From SIG424 sp045546695 (lineage in GTDB: Bacteria > Bacillota > Clostridia > UBA1212 > UBA1255), in assembly GCA_045546695.1 (NCBI GenBank), contig JAZQDE010000012.1, positions 1 to 64,000 on the forward strand: DNA of 64,000 nucleotides. Direction: 5' to 3'. The notes under the pieces are model-generated. The model was not told the origin of the DNA. It made no database searches and worked only from the letters and a program-made list of their open reading frames with translations. The translations under genes and the position numbers were made by a program. Each line of letters begins with the position of its first letter. Position 1 is the stretch's first letter. Positions 53,219 to 61,634 of this stretch are shown here, one piece after another.

Positions 53219-53455
53219 ATGACAACGTACGACAGACTCGTAAAAGTTTTTACTAAAGTAATGGAAGACGACGCAGAGTTATCAAAGCTCAGCCCCGAAG
53301 CGGATTTGTTCAAAGACCTTGAGCTTAACTCAATCGGCCTCCTTTATATGGCAATCGCAATAGAGGAAGAATTTGGTATTTCTTTTAAAAACGAAGATAT
53401 AAATTCGCTCAGGACTGTAAACGACGTTATTGCGTATCTTGACAGCAAGCAATAA
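53219..53455 (+). CDS. stand-alone acyl carrier protein
   Basis: A 78-aa acidic four-helix carrier. The modification site is LELNSIGLL with Ser 38; the usual Asp-Ser-Leu is Asn-Ser-Ile here, so it is an atypical ACP likely dedicated to this cluster. ATG 53219 follows GTGAGGA; a GTG at 53204 is less likely. The Sfp-type transferase at 24798-25343 is a candidate activator. Confidence 0.88.
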   Translation: MTTYDRLVKVFTKVMEDDAELSKLSPEADLFKDLELNSIGLLYMAIAIEEEFGISFKNEDINSLRTVNDVIAYLDSKQ

Positions 53456-53472
53456 GAAAAAGAGGTTTTTGT

Positions 53473-53892
53473 ATGGAATGGGTAATGAAAGAGCCTCATC
53501 CCGGCGATATCGTCAGGGTGAATATGGGTATTTATCATCACTATGGTATTTTTGAATCAGATGACAGTATTATACAGTTCGGGTTGCCAAATAATGTAAG
53601 CTGCGACCCGGCTGCAATAGAGGTCCTCACAACTGACGTAAACGTTTTCCTCGGCACAGATTCTGACAAACTCAGGTTTATGGAAGTTGCTGAATTTTCA
53701 CACGAGGAACTTAAAACAAAACGCAAGCCGGCAGATATTATTGCATATGCAAAAAACAAGCTCGGTATGCGTGGATATGACATTCTTCACAACAATTGCG
53801 AGCATTTCGTAAACGACTGCGCTTTTGGCGTTGCCCACTCGTCTTTTATCGCTTCCGTAAGAGAAAAAATCAAAAATAAGCTCAAAGGCTGA
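53473..53892 (+). CDS. LRAT-domain (NlpC/P60 superfamily) protein, probable acyltransferase
   Basis: A 139-aa protein with the permuted papain fold of lecithin:retinol acyltransferases: GDIVRVNMGIYHHYGIF carries the His pair (22-23), and HNNCEHFVNDC carries the nucleophile Cys 109 in the NCEHFV signature. LRAT proteins move acyl groups from phospholipids to amines or alcohols, or hydrolyse lipids. Location directly after two PlsC enzymes and an ACP supports a lipid role. It ends the first transcription unit of the lipid cluster. Confidence 0.88.
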   Translation: MEWVMKEPHPGDIVRVNMGIYHHYGIFESDDSIIQFGLPNNVSCDPAAIEVLTTDVNVFLGTDSDKLRFMEVAEFSHEELKTKRKPADIIAYAKNKLGMRGYDILHNNCEHFVNDCAFGVAHSSFIASVREKIKNKLKG

Positions 53893-53917
53893 TGCTTTTT
53901 CATGCAAAACATACTTA

Positions 53918-53946
53918 TTGTCGAATCTCTGTAATTGTTGTATAAT
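53918..53946 (+). promoter_or_regulatory. promoter of the fakB-fakA-plsX unit
   Basis: TTGTCG (53918-53923) and TATAAT (53941-53946) are separated by exactly 17 bases, about 30 bp before the ATG of the first DegV gene. A long inverted repeat covers the spacer and -10. Confidence 0.8.
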
Positions 53947-53956
53947 TGCAGAGATT
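53924..53956. promoter_or_regulatory. operator-like inverted repeat in the fakB promoter
   Basis: AATCTCTGTAATT (53924-53936) and AATTGCAGAGATT (53944-53956) pair at 12 of 13 positions around GTTGTAT. The repeat spans the -35/-10 spacer and the whole -10, so a bound protein would block RNA polymerase. It could alternatively form a weak terminator for the upstream unit, but no U-run follows. Confidence 0.7.
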
Positions 53957-53975
53957 ATATTTATCGGAGGCTTTT

Positions 53976-54923
53976 ATGAATAATTATGTTATTATCCCTG
54001 ATACATCATGCGACCTGACAGCGAACCTCAGAGCCCGTTTTGACATTCCTGATTATCTGCGCGGCGTTATCACATACCCCGATGGGCATTCCGAACACAT
54101 CAATCTCGACTGGGAAAATATTACTCCAAAAGAGTTTTACGAATCGATGAAGGACAAAAAGTCTCTTTACAAGACAAGCGCAGTCAATCCTGACGAAGCA
54201 CTCGAAGTTTTTGAAAAATACCTTTCACAGGGACAAGACGTTCTTTCCATTTCACTGTCATCTGCTCTCAGCAGCACATACAATGTGTGCCTGCAGGCTG
54301 CAAAGCTCGCTATGGATAAATATCCCGGACGCAAAGTAATCTGCATCGACTCCCTGAGATATTCAACGGCACTCGCTCTGCTCGTTGTCCTTGCCGGTGA
54401 AAAGAAAAAAGAAGGCCTTTCACTGGAAGAAAATGCAAAATGGGTAGAGGAAAACAAACATACTATTCACCAGATGGGCCCGATGGACGATTTATTCTTC
54501 CTTTGCAGAACAGGCAGAATATCTAACTTCAAAGCATTCTTCGGCTCACTTATCGGCGTAAATCCGATGGCAGATTTTAACAGAAACGGTATGTCCGAAG
54601 TCCTCATCAAATGCAAAGGTAAACAAATCGCTTTTGATACAACTATAAAATACATGAAAGAGACCGGCATCGACCTCGATAAACAGCTTCTGTTCATTGC
54701 ACACTCAAACAGAGAGCAGCAGGCACAGAGACTTGCCGAGCTGGTTAAAGAAAACTTCAACCCGAAAGAAATCATCATTACAGACGTTGGTATGGCTTGC
54801 GGCTCATCAATCGGCCCCGGTCTGTGCGCTGTTTACTACGTAGGCAAGCCCCTTAGTGAAAACAACGAAGAAGAAAAAGCCATTATGAAGGCTCTCGACG
54901 AACAAATTAAAGCTAAAAAATAA
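53976..54923 (+). CDS. DegV family fatty-acid-binding protein (FakB-like)
   Basis: A 315-aa DegV protein. It begins YVIIPDTSCDLTA, the family start motif. SLSSALSSTYN and the distal AGRISN-like region (CRTGRISNFKAF) are lipid-head-binding loops. DegV/FakB proteins hold a fatty acid while FakA phosphorylates it. The frame opens at 53946, but ATG 53976 with CGGAGG upstream is the start. A paralogue follows after 14 bp, then fakA. Confidence 0.92.
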   Translation: MNNYVIIPDTSCDLTANLRARFDIPDYLRGVITYPDGHSEHINLDWENITPKEFYESMKDKKSLYKTSAVNPDEALEVFEKYLSQGQDVLSISLSSALSSTYNVCLQAAKLAMDKYPGRKVICIDSLRYSTALALLVVLAGEKKKEGLSLEENAKWVEENKHTIHQMGPMDDLFFLCRTGRISNFKAFFGSLIGVNPMADFNRNGMSEVLIKCKGKQIAFDTTIKYMKETGIDLDKQLLFIAHSNREQQAQRLAELVKENFNPKEIIITDVGMACGSSIGPGLCAVYYVGKPLSENNEEEKAIMKALDEQIKAKK

Positions 54924-54937
54924 AAAGGAGCGTTATT

Positions 54938-55828
54938 ATGAAAAAATATGTAATTATTGCCGATTCTACATGCGATTTAGATGCCGACTTGCTCAAAGAG
55001 TACGACATCGACTATGCAAAAATGGGATATGTTATTGACGAAAAAGAATATCCTGCAGCGCTGGAATGGGATACAGTAAGCCCAAAAGAATATTACGACA
55101 TGATGAGAAATGGTAAAAAGATCAGAACTCTTCAGGTAACAGGCGAGACATTCAAAGAGAAATTCAATTCATATATTGAAAAAGATATGGATATTCTTTA
55201 CATAGGATGTTCCTCTGCCCTCTCAGGATCAGTTAACCTCGGTGCAATCGTTGCAAGAGATTTAATGGCAGAACACCCCGGCGTATCAATCCGCGTCATC
55301 GACACAAAGATAAGTTCTTTAGGTCAGGGCCACCTGGCACTCACAGCCTCAAAAATGCGCAGTGAAGGCAAGACTTTAGATGAAGTAGCAGACTATATTG
55401 AATCAATCAAACTGACACTCAACCAGTTTGGTACAGTAGATTCAATGGAGTACCTCAAAAGAGCCGGCAGAATCAAAGCATCTAAAGCATTTTTCGGTAA
55501 TCTCTTTGGTATAAAGCCAATTATCATTTCTGACGTACTCGGCCAGAATTACGCATTCAAAAAGGTAAAAGGCTCTTATAACAGCAAGCTCGAGATCGCA
55601 AAATGCATCGCTGAATGCGTTATCGACTCAGAAAACCAGACACTTTATATCTCTCACGCAGATTGCATCGAAGAAGCAAACATTCTCCGCGATGAGATTC
55701 TGAAGCTTGCAAAATTCAAAGACGTATATATGAACTACATCGGACCAATCGTTGGCGCATCAGTAGGCCCCGGCACACTTATCGCATACTGCGTTGGCAA
55801 AGAAGTAACAATCGAAGGAAAAGAGTGA
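54938..55828 (+). CDS. DegV family fatty-acid-binding protein (second FakB-like)
   Basis: A 296-aa paralogue starting YVIIADSTCDLDA, with GCSSALSGSVN and KRAGRIKASKAF as lipid-binding loops. Two FakB-like proteins beside one FakA suggest different acyl-chain preferences, as in Staphylococcus where FakB1 and FakB2 prefer saturated and unsaturated chains. AAAAGGAG precedes the ATG. The stop overlaps the fakA start. Confidence 0.92.
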   Translation: MKKYVIIADSTCDLDADLLKEYDIDYAKMGYVIDEKEYPAALEWDTVSPKEYYDMMRNGKKIRTLQVTGETFKEKFNSYIEKDMDILYIGCSSALSGSVNLGAIVARDLMAEHPGVSIRVIDTKISSLGQGHLALTASKMRSEGKTLDEVADYIESIKLTLNQFGTVDSMEYLKRAGRIKASKAFFGNLFGIKPIIISDVLGQNYAFKKVKGSYNSKLEIAKCIAECVIDSENQTLYISHADCIEEANILRDEILKLAKFKDVYMNYIGPIVGASVGPGTLIAYCVGKEVTIEGKE

Positions 55829-57477
55829 TTCAATCAATGCATTTTACCGGGATAGACGGACAGCTGCTAAGAGCAATGTTCACCGCAGGTTATAACAATC
55901 TGAAAAAAAACATTGCTCTCATAGATTCTCTTAATGTATTTCCTGTACCGGATGGCGACACAGGTACAAATATGTCTTTGACCTGGGAAGGCGGCCTCAA
56001 GGCACTTGCCCTGTCAGATGCAGCTGACGTTGATAACTGTCTGCAAATATTTGCCAGGGGCGCGCTTCTCAACGCCCGTGGCAATTCCGGCGTTATTCTG
56101 TCTCAATTTGTAAGAGGCCTTGCTGATTTTTCAAAAGGCCTTGAATCTTTTTCCATAAACGACTTTACTGCCGCACTCGCATCAGGCACATCCAAGGCAT
56201 ACAGTGCGGTTATAAAGCCGACAGAAGGCACAATGCTGACTGTCATGCGTCAGACGGCCGAATTTGCCAAAAAATCCCACAATGAATTTGATTCCTTCCT
56301 GTCATTTTTCACAGCTGTCATCGGTGCGATGCAAGAATCCCTTCAGCACACGCCCGAACTACTCCCCGTATTAAAAGAAGCGGGCGTTGTAGACAGCGGC
56401 GGAGCCGGACTTCTTTGTATTTTCGAGGGTATGCTTTGCGCTCTCAACGGTGAAAAGCCCGAAGACATTACCTTTGACGTTGCAACTTCGGCTCAGACCG
56501 TCGACGCATCATCTACTTTCAGGCGCGACAGCGTGCTGGAATTCGGTTATTGCACTGAATTTATCCTGCGTCTCATGGACGCCAAAGTCGATATTGACAA
56601 CTTCGAAATAAAGACAATTATTGGTTTTCTTGAAATAAACGGAGACTCTATCGTCGCCATCAAAGACGACGACCTTGTAAAAGTGCACGTGCACACGTTT
56701 TCACCGGGAGATATTCTCAATTACTGCCAGAGATTCGGCGAATTTATCTCTATAAAGATTGAAAACATGTCAGTGCAGCACAGCGAAAGCACGGCGCCTG
56801 CCGCAAACAGACAAAAATATGCTGTTGTATCCGTGTGCAGCGGTGACGGCATAAAGGAGTATTTCAGCAACATCGGTGTCAGCTACATTATCGACGGCGG
56901 CCAGACCCAGAATCCGCCAATGGAAGATTTCATCAAGGCATACGACGCAGTTAACGCCGACGATATCTTTGTGCTTCCAAATAATTCCAATATCATTCTT
57001 GTGGCACGCCAGTCAGCAGAGCATTACAAGAATTCTACGATTCATATCATACCTACAAAATCTATTGCTGAAGGCTACTCTGCCCTGTCAATGATGGACC
57101 TTTCACACGACAGTGCCGACGAAATCATCGCCGACATGGAATATGCGCTGGGAAATGTTTCCACCGCGCTCGTTACGAGAGCCAGCCGCGACGCGACGTA
57201 CAACGGTCTTGATATCCGCAAAGGCAAATTTATCGGTCTTGACAAAGAAACGATTTATTCCTGCGAAGAGACTCTGTTCGACGCTGCATGCAAACTGACA
57301 GACAGCATTGAAGATATCGAAAACAAGCAGGTTATCACGCTTTTTTACGGTGAAAATACGACCGAAGACGACGTTTTCGAGTTTTTCAACTATATTAATG
57401 AAAAATATCCTCTCATTGAGACCGGCGCCATATACGGTGGCCAGAAAATATATGATTTTATAATGGCTATAGAATAA
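55825..57477 (+). CDS. fakA: fatty acid kinase subunit A
   Basis: A 550-aa kinase. The N-terminal DAK2-type domain has NVFPVPDGDTGTNMSLT (metal-ATP site) and GNSGVILSQFVRG. A middle domain and a C-terminal domain like DAK1/EDD follow, the usual FakA layout. It phosphorylates FakB-bound fatty acid to acyl-phosphate. The start is GTG 55825, with AAGGA six bases upstream and overlapping the degV stop; ATG 55837 is an alternative. plsX follows by 18 bp, which uses or makes acyl-phosphate. Confidence 0.92.
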   Translation: MIQSMHFTGIDGQLLRAMFTAGYNNLKKNIALIDSLNVFPVPDGDTGTNMSLTWEGGLKALALSDAADVDNCLQIFARGALLNARGNSGVILSQFVRGLADFSKGLESFSINDFTAALASGTSKAYSAVIKPTEGTMLTVMRQTAEFAKKSHNEFDSFLSFFTAVIGAMQESLQHTPELLPVLKEAGVVDSGGAGLLCIFEGMLCALNGEKPEDITFDVATSAQTVDASSTFRRDSVLEFGYCTEFILRLMDAKVDIDNFEIKTIIGFLEINGDSIVAIKDDDLVKVHVHTFSPGDILNYCQRFGEFISIKIENMSVQHSESTAPAANRQKYAVVSVCSGDGIKEYFSNIGVSYIIDGGQTQNPPMEDFIKAYDAVNADDIFVLPNNSNIILVARQSAEHYKNSTIHIIPTKSIAEGYSALSMMDLSHDSADEIIADMEYALGNVSTALVTRASRDATYNGLDIRKGKFIGLDKETIYSCEETLFDAACKLTDSIEDIENKQVITLFYGENTTEDDVFEFFNYINEKYPLIETGAIYGGQKIYDFIMAIE

Positions 57478-57495
57478 TCCCAAAGGAGCAAGGAC

Positions 57496-58488
57496 ATGAA
57501 AAAATATATAATCGACATCTACGGAGCCGACAGTGGCTACAGCGTTGTTATCGACGGAGCACTTGAAGCTCTTGAGCAGTTTGAAGACATCCGCATCGTG
57601 CTGTGCGGCGATGAAAACACAATAAAAGAATATCTCATGACAAAAACGTATGATGCTACCCGTGTTGATATCGTTCACGCTCCCGAAGAGATTACAAATC
57701 ATGAGCCTCCGACTGTTATTTTCGATAAAAAGCAGAATTCTTCTCTTGCAATCGGCATCAATATATTAAAAGACGACCCGGACGCAGCTGCTATGATATC
57801 CCCCGGCAACACCGGCGCAGTGCTCGTCGGCTCTATTTTCAAGCTCGGCATGTCCGTACCGCTTAAGCAGCCGGCTCTTGCCAGCATGCTTCCGTGCCAC
57901 AACGGCAAACTCGTCGGCCTGATTGATTGTGGTGCAAACATGGATTGCAAACCTGCTCATCTGGCAAAATATGCCATTATGGGCTCTGTCCTCATGAAAT
58001 GCCGCAGCGGCATCGAAAATCCAAAAGTTGGTTTGCTTTCAGTAGGTAAAGAAGAAGGCAAAGGCAATATACAGACAAAAGAAGCCTTCGGCCTCATTAA
58101 AGAGACAGGCGTTAATTTCATCGGCAACATTGAAGGCAGCGACGTGCTCGCAGGCGACGTCGACGTCGTTGTATGCGATGGTTTTTCTGGAAACGTTCTT
58201 ATGAAAAATGCCGAGGCAAACGGCAAGATTGCTATGGGTATGATCGACGACATTTTAAAAAGCGAGCAGCCCGGCAGTCATACATATGAAACCCTCATGG
58301 CCCTTCGTGAAAAGCTTTTCATGACTTTTGACTTCAACTCACGCGGCGGAGCTACTTTCCTCGGTGTAAAAAAGATTCTTATAAAAGCACACGGAAGCGC
58401 AAACAGTAAGACAATCGCCTCCTGTATAGGTCAGGCTCAGATTCTTGAATCAAAAGGATTTATCGACTCCATGAACCGGGCTTTATAA
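57496..58488 (+). CDS. plsX: phosphate acyltransferase PlsX
   Basis: A 330-aa enzyme interconverting acyl-ACP and acyl-phosphate for phosphatidic acid synthesis. ISPGNTGAVLVGS, GLLSVGKEEGKGN and VDVVVCDGFSGNVLMK are clear PlsX motifs. The N-terminus (IIDIYGADSGYS) departs from the usual DAMGGD. Placed after fakA, it lets exogenous fatty acids enter acyl-ACP pools. CAAAGGAG precedes the ATG. Its 3' end overlaps the convergent GT2 gene by 29 bp. Confidence 0.9.
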   Translation: MKKYIIDIYGADSGYSVVIDGALEALEQFEDIRIVLCGDENTIKEYLMTKTYDATRVDIVHAPEEITNHEPPTVIFDKKQNSSLAIGINILKDDPDAAAMISPGNTGAVLVGSIFKLGMSVPLKQPALASMLPCHNGKLVGLIDCGANMDCKPAHLAKYAIMGSVLMKCRSGIENPKVGLLSVGKEEGKGNIQTKEAFGLIKETGVNFIGNIEGSDVLAGDVDVVVCDGFSGNVLMKNAEANGKIAMGMIDDILKSEQPGSHTYETLMALREKLFMTFDFNSRGGATFLGVKKILIKAHGSANSKTIASCIGQAQILESKGFIDSMNRAL

Positions 58489-59476
58489 GTTTAAGTAAGA
58501 AATATTCAATCGGAGCCGCCAGAATAATCGCAATATTATGCGCAATGATAAGCGGTAGCCCCAAGAGTTTAAACGGCACACAAATTGACATAACTATACT
58601 GAATCTTATGGCTGCAAACAGGAAAAATCTTCCTGTTATCTGGTAGTGTACTCTGCGGAAAATGAAAAACTTGTTGAAAAACCAGCACACCATGGCGCTT
58701 AACATGTATACCATCGGCACAGTGCGCAGCCATCCGTCCCACCCGATAAAAATTGTAATCAGAATAAGACAAAGCTGAATGTTAGCAAATGAAATAAGCG
58801 TTGCACTCGCTGTTTTAAACATTTTTTTATAAATACGGATTGTGTCTTTTACAGGATTGAAATGAGATGAACTGTTGCCGTCAAGATATACCGTGTCAAT
58901 CGGCACCTCTGTAACTTTAATCTTCTGGCGGTCTATAAACATAAGTACGTTCATTTCATAATCGTACTTATCGCCTTCAACATTCACAAGCCATGAAATA
59001 TACTCAACCTTAAAGCCTCTTAATCCCGACTGATTATCCTGAAGATAATGACCTGTAAGCATAGCAAAAACGATTCTGGACAAACTGTTTCCGAATCTTG
59101 ATCTCAAAGGAACATCGCCCTTAAGTCCGCGCATAGTCAGCACAAAGTTGCTGCCTTCTTCGAGCTTTTCACGCACGCGGCAAATATCCTTGACAAGGTG
59201 CTGCCCGTCGCTGTCAGCAGTAATAAAATGAGTCGCCTCGGGATACGTCTCCCTGAGCACTCTCATTCCATTTTTGAGCGTGGCACCTTTTCCCATATTA
59301 TGGGGATTGTGAATAACAACAGCATATTCTTCTGCTTGTCTGAAGAGGTCTGCATATTCCTCGCCACTACCGTCATCAACGACCAATATATCAAAATCTT
59401 TTTCTTTTAACTCCTTAACCAGAGTGACCATCTTGTCATCAGGCTTGTACGCAGGAATAAGCGCAACAGCATTCAT
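58460..59476 (-). CDS. fusion of GT2 glycosyltransferase and GtrA-like membrane domain
   Basis: A 338-aa protein. The N-terminal GT-A domain has ALIPAYKPDDK and ITADSDGQHLVKD as the donor-binding motif. The C-terminal 120 residues contain four membrane helices like GtrA flippase proteins (WFFNKFFIFR is the typical GtrA segment). This would make a polyprenyl-phosphate sugar and help move it across the membrane. The frame opens at GTG 59488; ATG 59476 with GGAG six bases upstream is preferred. Confidence 0.87.
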   Translation of the reverse strand: MNAVALIPAYKPDDKMVTLVKELKEKDFDILVVDDGSGEEYADLFRQAEEYAVVIHNPHNMGKGATLKNGMRVLRETYPEATHFITADSDGQHLVKDICRVREKLEEGSNFVLTMRGLKGDVPLRSRFGNSLSRIVFAMLTGHYLQDNQSGLRGFKVEYISWLVNVEGDKYDYEMNVLMFIDRQKIKVTEVPIDTVYLDGNSSSHFNPVKDTIRIYKKMFKTASATLISFANIQLCLILITIFIGWDGWLRTVPMVYMLSAMVCWFFNKFFIFRRVHYQITGRFFLFAAIRFSIVMSICVPFKLLGLPLIIAHNIAIILAAPIEYFLLKLIKPGSWSR

Positions 59477-59545
59477 ATTTCTCTCCACAAGTAAAAATCC
59501 ACGACTATTTTAACCGTAAACTGGCAAAACTAAATCGAAAATATG

Positions 59546-59574
59546 TTGATTTTCAATCCAGCTGATTATACAAT
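59546..59574 (+). promoter_or_regulatory. promoter of the lysophospholipase-like gene
   Basis: TTGATT (59546-59551), 17 bases, then TACAAT (59569-59574). The -10 lies inside a palindrome and a second palindrome follows at the presumed start point. Confidence 0.7.
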
Positions 59575-59604
59575 GTATAAGTTATTATTGTCAATCAATA
59601 ATAA
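59566..59604. promoter_or_regulatory. two adjacent palindromes, likely operators
   Basis: TTATAC-AAT-GTATAA (59566-59580) and TTATTATTG-TCAAT-CAATAATAA (59582-59604) are both perfect inverted repeats. They cover the -10 and the first transcribed bases of the lysophospholipase-like gene. This arrangement suggests repressor binding; the regulator is not identifiable here. Confidence 0.6.
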
Positions 59605-59631
59605 GGAAACACGAGCAAAGCAGGCAAAAAA

Positions 59632-60615
59632 ATGGCGAAATTATTTGAAAATCCCAATAAAAAATGCAAAATTATAAAAGATTGCGATTTTTGTACAGAA
59701 ATGACAAAGATAGAATCCGTATTGTCAGAATATGCAACACGCGGATACTTCGAAACGTTTGACGGAAACAAGATGGAATACGAATTCTACAAAGTTTCAC
59801 AACCCAGAGCCAACCTCGTCATTTCTCACGGCTTTACAGAATTTATGGAAAAATACCTGGAAATGGTATGGTACTTTATCAACATGGGATACAACGTTTT
59901 TCTGCTTTCACACAGAGGTCACGGCGACTCATACAGAATTTTCGATGATTACGAACTTACACATATAGATTCATTTTATGACTACGTAGAAGATTTTTCA
60001 TGCTTTGTTGACAAGATATTTTTACCAAATGCAGATGAAAAACTGCCGAATTATATCTTTTCACATTCTATGGGCGGCTCAATCACTGCTCTTTATCTGT
60101 CAAAACATCATGATATCTTCAGCAAAGCAATCTATTCTGCGCCTATGGTTTGTCCGATAACCGCCGGACTTCCAAGAATTATCACAAAATTGTTTGCACG
60201 AAACGAGATTCGCAAGCACGGCATCCACAGTCCTTTTAAATATGGTACAGCATTCACTGCAACGCCACCTATTGATCCCGATCCGTGCCTCAGCAAAGAG
60301 CGTTTTATTTACTATCTGGACAAACGTATAAATAACAAAAAATACCAGAACAGCGTTCCTACTAATACGTGGCTCTACGAATCTGTCAGCCTGCAGCCGA
60401 AGGTTATTAAATGTGCCCCGAAAATCACAGCAAATTGCCTGCTTATGCTCGCAGAGATTGACAAAGTTGTACAGACAAAGCCACAGCATGCTTTTTTCAG
60501 GAAGCTTCAGAATGCAAAGATGGTCACTCTTAAACATACGCGCCATTCTATGCTCACCTTGCGCTCAGATATTTTTGAATCTTTTATGAACGAAGTCTTT
60601 GATTTCCTGTCATAA
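59632..60615 (+). CDS. alpha/beta hydrolase, lysophospholipase/monoacylglycerol lipase-like
   Basis: A 327-aa serine hydrolase. ISHGFTEF holds the oxyanion turn, LLSHRGHGDS is the family block, and FSHSMGGSIT carries the nucleophile Ser. LAEIDKVVQ gives the Asp and LKHTRHSML the His. No signal peptide is seen. It lies next to the lipid-acylation cluster and may release fatty acids from monoacyl lipids, but no transcriptional link is shown. The ribosome site (AAGGAAAC) is far from the ATG. Confidence 0.87.
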   Translation: MAKLFENPNKKCKIIKDCDFCTEMTKIESVLSEYATRGYFETFDGNKMEYEFYKVSQPRANLVISHGFTEFMEKYLEMVWYFINMGYNVFLLSHRGHGDSYRIFDDYELTHIDSFYDYVEDFSCFVDKIFLPNADEKLPNYIFSHSMGGSITALYLSKHHDIFSKAIYSAPMVCPITAGLPRIITKLFARNEIRKHGIHSPFKYGTAFTATPPIDPDPCLSKERFIYYLDKRINNKKYQNSVPTNTWLYESVSLQPKVIKCAPKITANCLLMLAEIDKVVQTKPQHAFFRKLQNAKMVTLKHTRHSMLTLRSDIFESFMNEVFDFLS

Positions 60616-60662
60616 TATGATATACTCTTTAAGATTATATAAATAAACTACGGATGTGCTGA

Positions 60663-61616
60663 ATGGATCCACTTTTACTCACTATTATAATTGTTCTCGC
60701 AGTGCTTATTGTTATAGGCGTTCCTGTTATTATAATGTTTAAAATCACTATGCCTATCGCAAGGAAAGTGTGCAAAGACACATTGGTCAAGACTTCACCT
60801 GACAAGTGGGGTCGTGTTTGCTCTGCTCCTGACAACGAAGAGCAGGTTGAGATGTGGGAGAGTGGTATCGCGTGGGCGCGTTCACACAGTGAAAAGATGC
60901 GCGAAGTTGCCATAACGAATGACGGTCTGCGCCTTGTCGGCGAATATTATGATTTTGGTTCTGACCGTTGTGTCCTGATTGTTCCCGGCAGATGCGAGTG
61001 CCTCCTGTATTCATATTTCTACGCACAGTCATACACAGATAAAGCAAATATTCTTGTGTTCGATTCACGGTCTCACGGCCTCAGCGACGGTGACCGTTCA
61101 TATCTCGGTTTTAAGGAAAACGAAGACCTCCTCAAATGGGCAGAATTTGCTCATGATGAGCTTGGCAACAAAGAGGTGTTTTTCCACGGTATCTGCATCG
61201 GTGCCGCTACAGCAGTGCAGGCTCTTGCTCTGCCACATGCGCCCGACTACATAACAAAGCTTATTCTCGATGGATGTTATACGACTTTTTACGAAACATT
61301 CAAAAATCATATGATCTACGATAACAGACCTGTTCATCCTGTAATCGATGAGATCAGACATATTCTGAAAAAAGAAATTGGCGCCGATATGAAAAAGCAA
61401 GGCCCGATTTATCTGATAGATAAAGTAAAAGTGCCGACACTTTTTATTTCTACAACGCTTGATAAATTCTCCCTTCCTGAAAAGACCAAAGAACTTTTTG
61501 AAAAAAGTGGAAGTGTTGACAAGAAGCTTGTATGGTTTGACAAAGGAGCCCATTCCCACGTACGCATCAATAACGAAGAAAAATATAATGCTACTGTGCA
61601 GGAATTTATTGGATAA
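60663..61616 (+). CDS. membrane-anchored alpha/beta hydrolase with Cys in the nucleophile elbow
   Basis: A 317-aa protein with one N-terminal membrane helix (about 5-27) and an alpha/beta hydrolase domain. LIVPGRCEC is the oxyanion region, VFDSRSHGLSDG the next block, STTLDKF the likely Asp, and KGAHSHVRI the His. The elbow reads HGICIG (Cys 178) where GxSxG is expected. Cys occurs as nucleophile in dienelactone hydrolases, so activity is possible. The substrate is unknown. Confidence 0.82.
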   Translation: MDPLLLTIIIVLAVLIVIGVPVIIMFKITMPIARKVCKDTLVKTSPDKWGRVCSAPDNEEQVEMWESGIAWARSHSEKMREVAITNDGLRLVGEYYDFGSDRCVLIVPGRCECLLYSYFYAQSYTDKANILVFDSRSHGLSDGDRSYLGFKENEDLLKWAEFAHDELGNKEVFFHGICIGAATAVQALALPHAPDYITKLILDGCYTTFYETFKNHMIYDNRPVHPVIDEIRHILKKEIGADMKKQGPIYLIDKVKVPTLFISTTLDKFSLPEKTKELFEKSGSVDKKLVWFDKGAHSHVRINNEEKYNATVQEFIG

Positions 61617-61634
61617 CAGGAGTTTGCAGACAGA

